Shown piece after piece: positions 12,701 through 26,079 of a DNA stretch of 64,000 bases (the first letter of the stretch is position 1; every line of letters begins with the position of its first letter). Source of the stretch: Strongylocentrotus purpuratus (lineage: Eukaryota; Echinodermata; Echinoidea; Camarodonta; Strongylocentrotidae); the NCBI RefSeq assembly GCF_000002235.5, contig NW_022145611.1:16465633-16529632 (forward strand), read 5' to 3'. The position numbers and the translations under genes are program-made. Under the pieces are notes generated by a model. That model saw nothing but the letters and a program-made list of their open reading frames with translations. It made no database searches and had not been told where the DNA came from.

Positions 12701-15700
12701 ACATCATACTTACACATTTGAAATATCAACAACTTGTTTAAGTTGTGTGTTCCCTTCTGATTGGATGATTTTCTGGAGTTGACTCATGACCCCTGCCAGG
12801 CCCTTGTCCAGGTCAAAGTGCATGGGGAAATTATTAATCCAGAACCTAGAAACAGAAAATAGGAAAAAATTTCAATGAATAGAATATAAGGCTCATATAC
12901 CACTATAAATACAATTCAATTGTCCTGATTAATTATGTATCACATACTAACTTAAAAAAAAGAAGGACGTTTTCCCTTTAAGCCCGAAAGCTCTCAATTA
13001 ATGCATGCCATCTATCACTCTACTTTACCGTGCATAAAATCCATCACTTACTTTTCTCTCCCGATTTCTTCTCTTTGCCCCATCCTCACTATTTCTCAGA
13101 TCATCCCTCCCCCATTCTCCTTTTCTCTCCCTCTCAATATTTTTGTTTCTTTTGTTTATTACCTATATATATCTCTCTCATATATCTCTCTCCTTCCCTT
13201 GTTCTACAATACATCTTCCTATATCTCATCTTTCTTAACCCCCCCCCCCCCCTCTTTCTCTCTCTCTCTCTCTCTCCCTCCCTCTCCCCCTCTCCACCCT
13301 CTCTCTCTCCCTCTCTCTTTCCTTCTCTTCCCCCTTTCCATCTCTCATATCTCTCTCCTTCCCTTTGTCTACAATACATCTTCCTTTATCTCATTGTTCT
13401 TAACCCCCCCCCCCCTCTCTCTCTCTCTCTCTCCCTCTCCACCCTATCTCTCTCTCTCTTTCCTTCTCTTTTCCCCCTTTCTCCCCTCCTTCTCTCTTCA
13501 ACATTTTCTACCCACTTCCTTGTTCTCTATCTAGTACATACTTTTCAAGTTCGATGCAACATTCAGCGGTATCCTGGAATCCCAGGGTCCGAATATCTAG
13601 CCTTGCAACCAGTCACACACAACTTATTCCCATTTGTATAATCATGTGAGTAAATGAAGGATGGAAGTATAACTCAATCCCAGAAAGGTGTTCACACAGC
13701 CACAGGATAATGACATACATGAATTGTCGGTTTGGAGCCAGAGGGCATTAAATCTGTGTAAAATTACATGAGGAGTTTATACCCTTCTGGCCCCCAACGG
13801 ATGATATATGCACTTTTTAAAGAATAAAAACAACCTATGACTATCTCAGTCAACCCCCACACATTAATAGCATTTGATAAATATTTCCACTCCCCACAAA
13901 ATACAAATTTTTTGAAAATGAATTTGTTGAAGGGCGGGGCGTGTAAAGGATTCATCTTATTTCATACTATGCGTCTTACAATAAGTTCCCTGACATCTTT
14001 AACATTAAACTATATATTTCAAATGAAATAATATAATACTTGATTATTCTCTTTCTTCTTAGAACACGACTATCGCAAAGACTATCAGGAAATCAACTCC
14101 GGAGCAATTTCAATACCCTATTGTATTGCCTAGAGAAATCATTTTCAGATTATGCAACATGACACTGTCATGTTCACACGTTACAATAGGTGACGCACAA
14201 AGATATGGAAATTGCTTCCAGTTGGAGTTACTTTAGTTTGAAATCTTTGCATTTGTGTTCAAGTGTCTGAAAATGTAATAAACTAAAAATATGTTTCCAT
14301 TATATAAGAGGCTCTTACTTTACATCGTCATGATTTTACTCATTGAATTATTGATCGCAAGAAGCATATTATAAAAACATATCACTTTACAGCCTTTTCA
14401 CAAATCTCTCCCATTACACTATTCATAGCCACAGAGTAGAGTTTTGGTTACTACAATCAGCATTAATTGATCATGTACTTATCAAGCTAGGTACATTTCC
14501 TCAGCTTGGAGCCAGAAGGGCGATAACTCATCTACTTCAACATAAAGGCAATATCCTTCTTGCTCTGAAAGACAATTACATCATTTTAACAGCCTCCTTT
14601 CCCCCCTGGCAGGCATTGTGAAGTATGAAATTCAATCAGAAACACTTTATGACCAATGCTTTGAGCATCCTGACATTAGAAATGGTTCATTCTAGGACAA
14701 ATTAATCTCCAATTACATCATTTTTATTTTTTCTTCTCCTAGTTACACTGTACGTCCACAGCCAAGGTGAATATTTTGAGCATTCTCACAGATTCCCAGT
14801 TACAAAAATGTCCCTTGTACTTCACTGTTTGCAGTACTAATAAGTGGTACAATCAGCAACTGATCTACATGATTCAAATTGTTTTGTCTTTGTAAATTTG
14901 TAAACTTATTAATTGTTTATGCTTGTATCAACTTATAATTCATCAATTGGGTGCCTATTTCAGGCAGATTAGTGTGCCATATTATTCCAGAATTACTATC
15001 ATTATTATCATAATTCCACGGCCTTTGATGTCAATTCTTTGCATATATAGAATAAAATGCTATACGTGTTGGAGTTTGAACTCCACTGCAAAATATATTG
15101 ATATTCATATATAGTATGTAGTCTGTTGAATTCCCACATAGAAGTCACACATACATACACACAACAAAAACAATCATACTCTGCCAACTATCACAGTGGT
15201 CTTGTTACCACTTCACCCTCAGCATGTTCTCCAGAGTACAGCAATACAAAAACAATGAAAAATTAAGCCTGAGATTAACTATATCTGGAAATAAATTTAC
15301 AGGGTAGAATAATTGACAAGACTCTAGAATCTATACATCATCCAATGGCTAGAAAATAATTTGTTCCTATTTTCATGAAGTGACGGTAGTGAGGAAAATC
15401 TGCACGCAAATTGTATGCGATTTTCATTCACTACCGTCACTTCGTGAAAATAGGACCATATAGAACATATAGAATATAGAATATAGAAGATATAGACGAA
15501 TTATAGAACCATACCGGTAAACAGCAATTGTTTCGATTATAACTTGTCAAAGATTTTGTGAAAGCCTGTCACACAAGCCTCCTGAAGTGAAACATTTACA
15601 ATAATATATTTAGTTACAGTTGCTTTTGATAACCTACATGTGCGTTGCTATGTATTTCTAAAGTGTGAATCCTGGAGCTGTTATCATTTAAAAGAATATG

Positions 15701-16203
15701 AGTGTGAACTTCCTTTGCTTTGTGTGACTGTCATGGTGACCATGTTTATTTGCCTCTTTCAGTTTTCACCATTTGTTCCTCCTTCCTCTTATATGTGGTT
15801 ACAGGATCTTAAACCATAATATTATAAGGATGACATGCCATTCTATATAGTACTCTGGGATCCAAGGATTTAAAGCATCAAACTTCAAAGAATTAAGAGC
15901 ATTTCTTCCTCTTTTTTAAAGAAAACAACTTGATTTGCGTATGATCAAAGTGAAGGAGATAACTGATACACCACAGTGTGCACGCTGTATTAAACACATA
16001 GTTTATTGTTTGTTTGTTTTGTTTTTATTTCTGTGTTTTATGGTACATAATCATATACATACATTACAAATCATTTCTTCAATATACATAATTATAAAGT
16101 TTTCAGTACATTAAATAAGATGCATACAAACAAAAATATTTTTCAATGAAAACAAGATAAATCACACAAAAAAACGCAATCATAAGCATGGAATATGTAT
16201 TGT

Positions 16204-16242
<39 letters not shown>

Positions 16243-16295
16243 TTTTCTCTTTATCTTTTTCTCTTTTCCTTTCTTTCTCTCTCTCTCTCTTTCTT

Positions 16296-16333
<38 letters not shown>

Positions 16334-19300
16334 TTGTCCCTTCTGTCTTACACACCTTTAAAGTGAATCAGTAACATTGTTAAAGGTTGATGAAAAAAAT
16401 GCGTAATTTTTGTATGAAATGTTACTTATTATATTCCTTTTACTGTACTATTCCTCTGACATGCAGAAAATCCTTTAATAATTCTCAAACCATAAATATA
16501 TTTATGGTTTCCTTTGAAGGCATTACTGTGAGAGACCCTTTAACAGTAAATTCTCCCAACCATTTTTGAATTTTCCCAACCGTTTTTCCATGTAAATAAG
16601 ACATAAGACAGGCTTTTAAAAATCGTTCAACACATGAATGACTGGAATAAAAAAAATAAAAATAATAATATGACAAATTTATATAGTGCTTGTGACAAAA
16701 GTTTCAAAGCGCTGTACATGTACACAAATCAAAATTACTTCAAACAAAATCGATATATAAAGCCAATTCATTGCTTTGTGACGATGTAATTTCATCTAAA
16801 ATGTAATTAAATTGTAATAATATAGTTGGGAGACTTTTGGAATCGATCAGATCAGTTTTTCCCATTTTTATTATTAATAATGGTCTTTTTTCAGATTATC
16901 TTTAATTGTACATCTAACATTGAAGTCACTATCTTAGCACCATTTCCTCTCATCTGAACAATGTTACAAAGTCCCTTTAACTAAATAAATATTACAAACA
17001 CAATCACTGAAAACCAAGCTGATTTTTTTCTCAATTACAAATAAACCCTGCTACAATATTTTTGTGGAAATAAAAAAACAGCACATTTATTCATTGATGT
17101 TTCACAAACCTGGAGAAATAGATGACGGCAAAAACCACACAATCTTACGGTGAGTGTATCAAATCATTGAATATATTCCGCTTAACTTCCATAAGTACAT
17201 GAATTTAGCTACCCTGGGACCATACACATCTAATCGCAAGACTGAAATCATCATAAGTCCTTTCAAGGTCTTCAACTCACAAGGTCTAATGCATTTCCCA
17301 AGTCGTACTAGTTTGGTATGATTATGAACCCTGCCGATGGAAATACTGTCTTTTAAGAGTTAGAAGGGTGTTAAACTCTGTGTTAAAGTATATGAGTTAG
17401 TGCCCTTCTGGTTAGCTTTCAGCAAACGATAATGCAGACATTGCAATACCACCTCACATTTTCTTTTTGAGACAACAAGAAACCGTAGGCCTGAAGCCCA
17501 GATCAGCTTCTCTTAGAGTTTTTACCCTTTTTTCTTCTTCTTGTTTTGCTCATTCCTCCGGATTCTCGAAGTAAGGAAAAGTAAAAAAGGCCAAAATAAA
17601 AAATGACTGCGACTATATCTGGTATCCATCGAAAGTGCTCTACTCAAAGCAACCCCGGTAAAAAATATTGATAAAAAAACCTATGTAATACATAAAAATA
17701 CCTGCGAGATCTTGTTTATGATAGAAAATCACACAACCGCTCTTGTGAACAAGGTAACATCGGGAACTAATATCACTCAATGCATGAGCAAACAAAAGGC
17801 CCACCATTTAAATTAAGATTGCATCATAAAGATTCGAGCTATCTAGAATATACCTTGTAATATTATTTAGGGGGAAATGAAAGGTACTTTCCCTTACACA
17901 TACCAGCAGAAGCGCATGATTTAATTAGAGGATTTTTCTACAGCCAGTGGTGTTTGTATTGTTTGGAATTTATTACCAGCTGCTGTTTATAGTGTTTATG
18001 TGCCTCATTACATCAGTATTCATTTCCACACGATTTAGCTTTGGGGGATAAAAACATGAAAAAGGTTTCTTAAACCTAGCTATAGTGCCCTCCATTTCAG
18101 TAGAATATTTGAATTTTTATATTTCTCTTTGTAAAGCTAAAAAGGTATTTGGGAACTGCTGAAACAATTTTACTTTCCATCCTTGCATGGAGGACAATTT
18201 GAAACCCTCCACCCTGGGAAAATGGTGAATGCTGATTAAAATCACTGTATTGAATTCTTATAGAAAGGGATTTAAAATTTCATTTGTTTATAAATTTGAT
18301 TAAAATCAATGATTAAAATCACAATATTTAACTTTAAATAATGTGTAGGTGCAGCTTCTTTAGAAAACAGCCTTCAATGAGAAACACTGTTCAAAGAAAG
18401 CCCCCCCCCCCCCCCCCTCTAAAAAAATATAATTTCAATAAAATTTTGTAAGATTGCTATTGTCTGCTAACATCGGATGAGTGAAAGTGTGACTGTTATC
18501 CGTTAAAAATAAAACTCAAACTAAAGTGTCATTTATGGTCAAATCTAAACATCGATGCACAATAAAATTATACCTCTGAATACGTTAATTAAAAAGAGCA
18601 TGGACGAAAAAATGCACTCATCATGTGCTAATCAAACACATCTAAGAAACGGGGCAAGAAGAAAGCTCTCTACCTTATCAGTAAATGTTGATTACACTTC
18701 AATCACTATACATTATTAGTTTGATAATGATACACTGTAACACTAAGAACACCATCAACATTAACGACCACAACCATGATAAGGAAAAAAAATCCCTAGG
18801 GCTCGTGGGATTGAAAAGATGGGTACATCAATTTAATTTGTGAAGCATGCGGCTCAGAGCTTTTAGACGAAGAGAAAGGGCTTTTATGTCATGGCCTATT
18901 TCTACTCGGCACCATTTACTCAAACGTTCGCAGTGAGGAGGAAAATGGAAGAAGAAGAAAGCATAAAGCCGGGGGAGGGTAGGAACCATAGTCCATTAAT
19001 TTGCAAGCTAAAAGGCAAGCAGTCCTTGGGCATGTGGTAATATGTGAATGTAAAGGATGTATTCAAGATGGAACTGAGAAACCTAATTTTTCAGAATCCT
19101 TTTTTTCTCTCTCTCGCTCTCTCTTTCTTTCTTTCATTCTCTGCTGTAATGACACCATTTATCTTTCCATCGTTTGGAAGATCAAACTTCACAAACATAC
19201 GCATACAACTAAAGGTCAAATGTCACTACAAACAAAATGATTTGAATTTGAGATACAATGTTTAAACAACATATTAAATGGGTAAGTTAACATCTCGTGG

Positions 19301-20248
19301 AGATGTTGGGTTGATATTTGAACATCCTCCGCTTAGAGCCAAAAGGGCATGAACTTGTTTCATTTGATCCCTTTTTGACTCCCAGAAGATGAAAATAGTC
19401 AATAATTTACCTTTTAACATAAGATACATCAAAACAGCTTTCTAAAGTGATCCGTTACATTTATATATTTCACAATTTATCATAGTATTACATAAATGAT
19501 TCTTATGCATCATTCATATTTAAAAAAATCTTCCTCATATAATTTACATATCACACTAATGTAATTTCACAAAGTACTCTGGGGTATGTGAAATTGTGAA
19601 TGGTATGCATTGATCATGTTAATAATAGTCTATTTACTGTTTCTTGATTAACAATTTTTTTAATGGAGTTCATATCACAGAATAACTAAAGTTGCTAGTA
19701 GCTATATTGAAATAAGTTATCTATCAGCTATCTCATAAAGCATAGCTGATTTGCAAACAAGCACATTAGGAACAAGTGGCCCCTTACTGTAGATCACAAG
19801 CACATAAAGCAAAAACCTTTATTGTTTTTTACGAAAGTTCTCCCGAAGCTGTGAGCATAGACTCATATCTGGAGATTGCACGCTGAAAGTGCACCCGCCA
19901 GAGACAAATCAATAAGACGCTTTGTAAGACCACAAAAGGTCAATTTGTTTCTGCATTAAGGAATAACACTTTCATGTAATATGGCTTGTGATAACAGCTG
20001 AGTCACACGCTACTCTGGTCTGTGATTTGGTGTCAAATAAGACCTTGGATGGAGCAGAGCGTGAGAGAAAGAGGAAGAAAGAGAGAGAGGTGGAGGTGGA
20101 GGCGTAGGAGGGGAGAAACAGAGAGAGAAGGATGGAGAGACAGTGAGTAAAGGAGTTTCTAGAGAAAAGGTGCCAGAGACAGAGATAATTGAAAGAGAGA
20201 AATAAAGTGCATGTGTGTATGTGTGAAAGAAAGGAGGTGGGAGTGAGT

Positions 20249-20319
<71 letters not shown>

Positions 20320-23300
20320 GGTGGGGACAGAGAGGGGGTGGGGAGAGGAGGCATAGGAGGGGAATATCCAAGGAGAGAAAAAGAGACATGGAAAAGGAGC
20401 ACACAACAGGAATGGTACTAGAAACAGAGGGTTAAGATTGAAAGAGAGAGATAGAGAGAGATCGAGGGTAGGGGGCATTGGAAGGGATAGAAAGATGGCA
20501 AAGGAGAGAAAAGGGGAGAAAAGGAGATTCCATCTTAAAAGATAACCTTACTAAACTTCTTGTAACAGAACTGCATTTCAATAGAAAGTGGCTTCAACCG
20601 ATTCTGAATTGTTTATCAAACAGTAGCAGTACACACCTGCACTCCAACTACAAGCTTGATTTTTTTAAAACGATAAACACGATTTTCAGCGTTGAACATT
20701 CTGTGTTATGAACTTGAACAACTACCGTAGCTTGATTTCCTTATAAATCTATTTTGCTAATTACTCAATTTTCTACCACAATCAAACTGCACAAGTCATA
20801 ATAATTGCAGTCTTGAACACTGAGTGCAAATATTTTTTTTTATTGTAATAGGATTCATTTTCCATCATTACAAGAACTTAAGCTTACCTTTAAGATAAAA
20901 CAATAGTCATTTTCCTCCCACCCTCTTCAACAACTCTCGTCATCTTTTTACACAGAGCCAAGTCAGATTGATGGAACACTGGATCACCCTTAACCTATTG
21001 ATGGCAGGGCATTACGAATTCCTTACTTTTTATTGGCAATCTTGAACAAATAGTGCAAGTATTATTCAATTGTGTGAAAATTAATTTTCTGTCATTACCA
21101 AGGATCATCTTTATCAGGAAAAACAAGACAATAAATCATTCTCCTCCCTTCATTTTTATCAAGTCTCCTGGTATATCTACACAGAGCTCAGCCAGAGTGA
21201 TGGAACACTGGATCATCCCTAACCAATTGGTGGCGAGGCATTAAAAATGCCCCCACTGCCCTGGGACTTGCAATCCGTCTACCCTAGACAGACAGCTAAA
21301 GATCAAGTGTGCCCCATTTCGGAGGAATTCGCACATCGCTCTCGGCAACGAACACACCTCCGTCCAAACCAGACCAGTGCTTAGTTTACATGCGTGAAAC
21401 CCTGTTTCGTCGACGTCTACATGCAGACAAGCCAGTGGCTTGAGGACTAGGTCCTGGTCTCTGCAATGTTGCCAATTTAACATGTTATTTTTTCCTTCAC
21501 TTTTATCACCGACATGTTACATAATAGTGCTAATTTACTGGTACTTTCTGTTATTTGTGTACAGAAATGCTGTGTAAACTATTTATGGGTAACTTTCTGT
21601 CTTTTTCTTTTCACTCTCTTTCACTTTATCCAGCATTCTTTACAATGGAACTGGCTTATTTTTGGATAGTACTACATATGTATATTCAGACAAAATTACG
21701 TATCACAAATTTATCATAAATGCTTAACATTTCATGTTTTATTAGTATTATTGTAAGCATCATGAAAATTGTTCATATCCCCTCAGATTTTTTACTTTAG
21801 TAGTTGCTACTCATTCATGTTCCTTATCTTTCAACTCAATAATTCAATGATTTCTATCGATTTCAAACAGACACAAGCAAATCAATATTACTATTCAAAG
21901 CCAAGAAATGGATGTCCTTCTTTTTTTTAAACAAAGTGAAGAAAATGCTAAGTTGGAAGAGACTTTCTGCTGATAGCAAGAAAGGTATTAACTCCTTCAT
22001 AAAGAAGCTGCACCAAGGCACCCATAGTTTGATACAATATCTTGCCCTTCTAGCTCACAACAATTGGTATTCTAGAAACAGACTATGCATACAGACTACT
22101 ACAATTTCAGCTTTCCCTGGATGTCCCTGGATCTTCTTTTTTTTTGTTTGGGGGGGGGGGTCTGGAAGAGAACGAGAGGAGCTGCGACGGACGATGATGA
22201 TAAAATGACTTGGGGGCAGATAAAGATAAGGAGGCTGGGCGAGCTAGTGATAGATTACAGATGAAGGGGATCCCTTGGCCTTTCCCTCTCTATTTTCTCT
22301 TTGACACCACCATATACAGACGGAGGGAGCAAGGTACCCACTCTCGCCGCACTCAGGATCAGATAAGGAAGATGCTTTCTGTGATTTCCCTTTGCTTGGA
22401 ATGGTTTTACAAAAGGAAAAGGATCCCTCCACCCCCGGGGTACATTGTTTCTACTAAACAAGAGAACTATGAGTTATTACATCAGAGATTTAATTTCAAG
22501 GACTTCCAACAATGCATCAGGAGCACATATCACCATGCTTGCACGTACGACAGCATACTTCTCTTGTTCCAAGTCTTCTTCTCTCATTCTGAAGTACTAA
22601 GGAGGAAACCTTAATATGATTGAAAATTCATCTTCTCATATGCTTTACTGGGAGCATAATAGTTTTAAGTTTAGTGATATAAAATTTTAAACTGTAAATG
22701 GCTATTTTACAAAGGTACTTATAGAGCTAACTATGATAAAGTATAGCTCCTTTTTACTAATCAAAATGGATATTGTAATGTCGTGTGCATTTCTTCTCCT
22801 CTCCTTCAGCACAGTTTTGAATGATCCTTTAAACGAATGAGGTACAACAACAAAATATTTCAATGAGTTCATATCTTCATTAGATGTACTGAAATTCCTC
22901 CATTTCTTAAAAAAGGTAACATTTAGTGTTTTAAATGAAAATGAATGTCATAGGTGAATACTTAAAATCATTCTAAATATTTATTTCATTTTGTTGTGAA
23001 CAAAAAGTAATTCATTTCTCAACATTGATTTAATGTGTTGGACAAATTAGATTCTGATGAGATAAGGAGGCTCTATGGGCTGGGCAACTGAGAGAGAAAG
23101 AGAATGAGAGAGTGAGAGAGAAAGAGGGGGTAGGGAAGAGAAAGTACCTAAAGATAATAGAAACTTTGAAGTTATAAACAGAAAAGTGAAGAGAAAGAGA
23201 AACTCGAATTGAAAAATTGAAAAATGTTTTTAGAAACTTAATAGGTGACATTTAGAGAGAAAGCAGAAGAAAGACACACCAGAAACATAACCTAAAGAGG

Positions 23301-26045
23301 ACAAATGGAAAAAAGGGCTGCTGAGAGAGAGAGTGCAATTGAAAAGTAAAACTATTGTGAGAGAAACATCAACAGAGACGGCAAGAAAGACAGAGAAAAA
23401 GGTTGCTGGCATGGCGAGACATATACCGAGAATTAGAACATAAGCATGTGGAATCGGGTCAACAATGCAACCCCTCTCCTACACACAAACGCTGACCTCG
23501 TCTTACTTTACACGATAATCTATGGCCATTTAACATCTTTGCACACAAGATGTCTGCTTTCTTGGCGGGCGCTGGAGGAGACATGCTACTCGACTACATC
23601 TTCCACGACAGACAGCCAATCAAACATTTAATTTGTGCGTCACTTGGGAGATTTTGATCCAGTTTCTCAAACTTCTTTTTTTCCTCTCTGTTCTTTTTTT
23701 TATTATGGATGTGTGTCTCTAAGAATCCAACCAGAGAGTGGGTTGACTGGGTGGGTGGACAGGCTCCATGCTTTAACCCATTTTCTGCATGCAGTTGCAG
23801 GGGTGGTATTCACATAACTATCTTAACTTTCATGTTAATAATAAAAAGATGCCATTTGCCATAAAGAATCGAAATTAGAACAAGCCAGTGGTTAACATCG
23901 GTGCCAAGCTGGTTGCTTATGTGTGTACAGTTAACAAAGACAACTGGGCAAGTACTAATGATTAGTGTCTATTTTTTACAGCATTTAATATAATTTTTCA
24001 ACAAAAAGATCCCTTTTTTCAGAATATGATGATTAGGATCCTCTGGGCTGTATTTTTCCTCATGCACTACTAACTTTAACTTACTATTTTCAATTGCCCA
24101 CAATAACTAGCAACTGAAACATATATGTGTATGAAGACATAAATAACAAAAGTGCTTAAGCACTGAAAGTTAATAATATTCAGTCTGAATTTGGCATTTC
24201 TTTGGTATATATTTCTTTTATCCCATAAATTCTTTTTTTTTTTATATATATTTAGTGTTAATGATCAAAACCTCAGTTGAAATTGAGAAGGAACGCTTTT
24301 GTAAATACTTCTAAGAATCAAAACTTATTTTTGATCAGAATGTATTATTCTTACTAATTCAATAAAACAAATTTGAGGATCTGCATTTAAGGAAATTGCA
24401 ATTAGAGAGCTCAAAGAAAGAATCTAGAATCTATTCTATTCTAGGAAAAATAAGAATTCTATTTGGAAATTTTAAAAACATTGTATAGATCGTTCCAATC
24501 AAACAGAAAAACAACTTCAATTCACGACAAACAAACCACAAGCAAGCTCCCCAGTGAGTTGTTTGCAGTCACACGCAGGCAACGCTGAAATGACGCGAAA
24601 CCCCCGCGGTTCCACAAATTTCTGCTAATTGCAGCATCAGTTTTTCTGCGTAAAAAGGAGACTGGATGTATTTGCACTGCAAACATGCCGATGCCAATGG
24701 CATTTGGTTTTAATTAGCAAAGGAACACTCTGGCCCAAACAGAGGATCCATTAAATACTCTTCGTGATGCAGGTACTTACTTATTCATCAGAGCTTGTAA
24801 TTTGTTTCTCATTTTATCCGTCACTGTCCCCCCGTTCTCTTTCCGCCTCACTTTCTAACTTTATTTCAATGACAAGATGTTTCTCCCTTTGTACCTTATG
24901 ATTGAAGGGTACCAATTGACTAATACACGTCTTTCTGCTGTAGCAATTGCTATCCAGAGCTGGCCATGTCAGGGCAGGAGAAGGAGCTGGAAATTGTAAA
25001 TTCTATCTTTATTCTAAAATAAGTAAGTGTACCTTCCTACAAGGTGAATAAATGACCCACTTCATCATTTTCTGAGATACTTTTCTTCTTATATGAAGAG
25101 CTTCAATAGCAGTTTTCTCTTCTTTCTTCTCTCCCTCCTTCTCACTCTCCCACTCTCTTCCTCTCTCTCTCTCCCTCTTCCCCTTCCTCTCTCTGTTTCT
25201 TTTATCTCCTCTCCTCTTTGTCTCTCAATTACTATCAATGTACAATCCTACAAGAATACCTTTTGATTGTATTAGTTCCTGTCTTCTCAACTTCATCTAC
25301 GACCTTTTTTTCTCATTTTAACCTACTTTCAATCATCCTCCTTCCATTCACTGTTTTCAAGGTTCATGTAATTATTTAGATTTATCAAATCTCACACAAA
25401 TAAAACCACTTCACTATCAACCTTGCCCTCATACTAGAATGTCATATGAAAAAAATTATCATTACTCCCATCACTTTAGACTCATGACCTCAATTTTGCC
25501 GTCTCCATACCAACTTCTAAACCTCTCCAACCACCGATCACTTCAAGTGAACAAGCCTCTCCAGCAATTAATCACAATTAGGAGCTTTCATTGGCCTAAT
25601 GTCATCACAGAATTAATGACTCTCATCAACTCCACAAACAACGATTACCCTCAGTCGTAGAAAGCAATAAAACAAACCAACATCGGTAATCAATCGTCGT
25701 GGAATAAGATAATTTTCTTCTCATGCGTAAACAATTCATTGACGACTCTCCTAAAGAGAAAGTGTTGTGACAGGGACAAATTCCTTAATTCTTAGCTTAA
25801 AGAGAAAACCTCTCTACCCAATTAATTTTAAAATAAAAATGCAATATTATCTCCTGAGAGGCAAAAGGGTGTAAATTCATATTTTCTAACATAGAGACAA
25901 TGTATTCATATAGGTTACACATCTTTTGAGAGGATGCAGTTACTGAGATAAAATCTTTGAAATTAGTTTTTGGAGACAAAAAGAGAGGGGGAGATAGATA
26001 TGGGTATATATAAAGAGAGAGAGTGAAAGAGAGAGAGAAAGAGAA

Positions 26046-26079
<34 letters not shown>

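Larger units (their letters stand above)
12846..16200. other. RASGRP3: Large RasGRP intron, part 1
   Basis: Pyrimidine-rich tract at about 13080-13530 (two blocks sharing 'tctacaatacatcttcct'), hairpin copies 2 and 3, and the palindrome at 15365-15455. No exon recognised. Confidence 0.7.
16201..19970. other. RASGRP3: Large RasGRP intron, part 2
   Basis: (TC)n at 16208-16330, SINE-like fragment at 16650, hairpin copies 4 and 5, poly-C run at about 18401-18416. Otherwise AT-rich and unassigned. Confidence 0.7.

Noticed and set aside
13001-13641. ORFs of 177 and 203 codons on the plus strand
   Set aside because: Ser/Leu/Pro-rich translation of a CT-rich tract, open in several frames; no start context or homology.
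17101-17150. Minus-strand …[10 protein letters not shown]|gtttgtg as the missing REM exon
   Set aside because: An in-frame stop lies a dozen codons upstream and no acceptor fits.
19010-19060. U12-like branch plus AC followed by an open frame on the minus strand
   Set aside because: No AG|GT donor at the needed length or phase.
19972-20478. 168-codon and overlapping minus-strand ORFs
   Set aside because: Low-complexity translation of a GA microsatellite.
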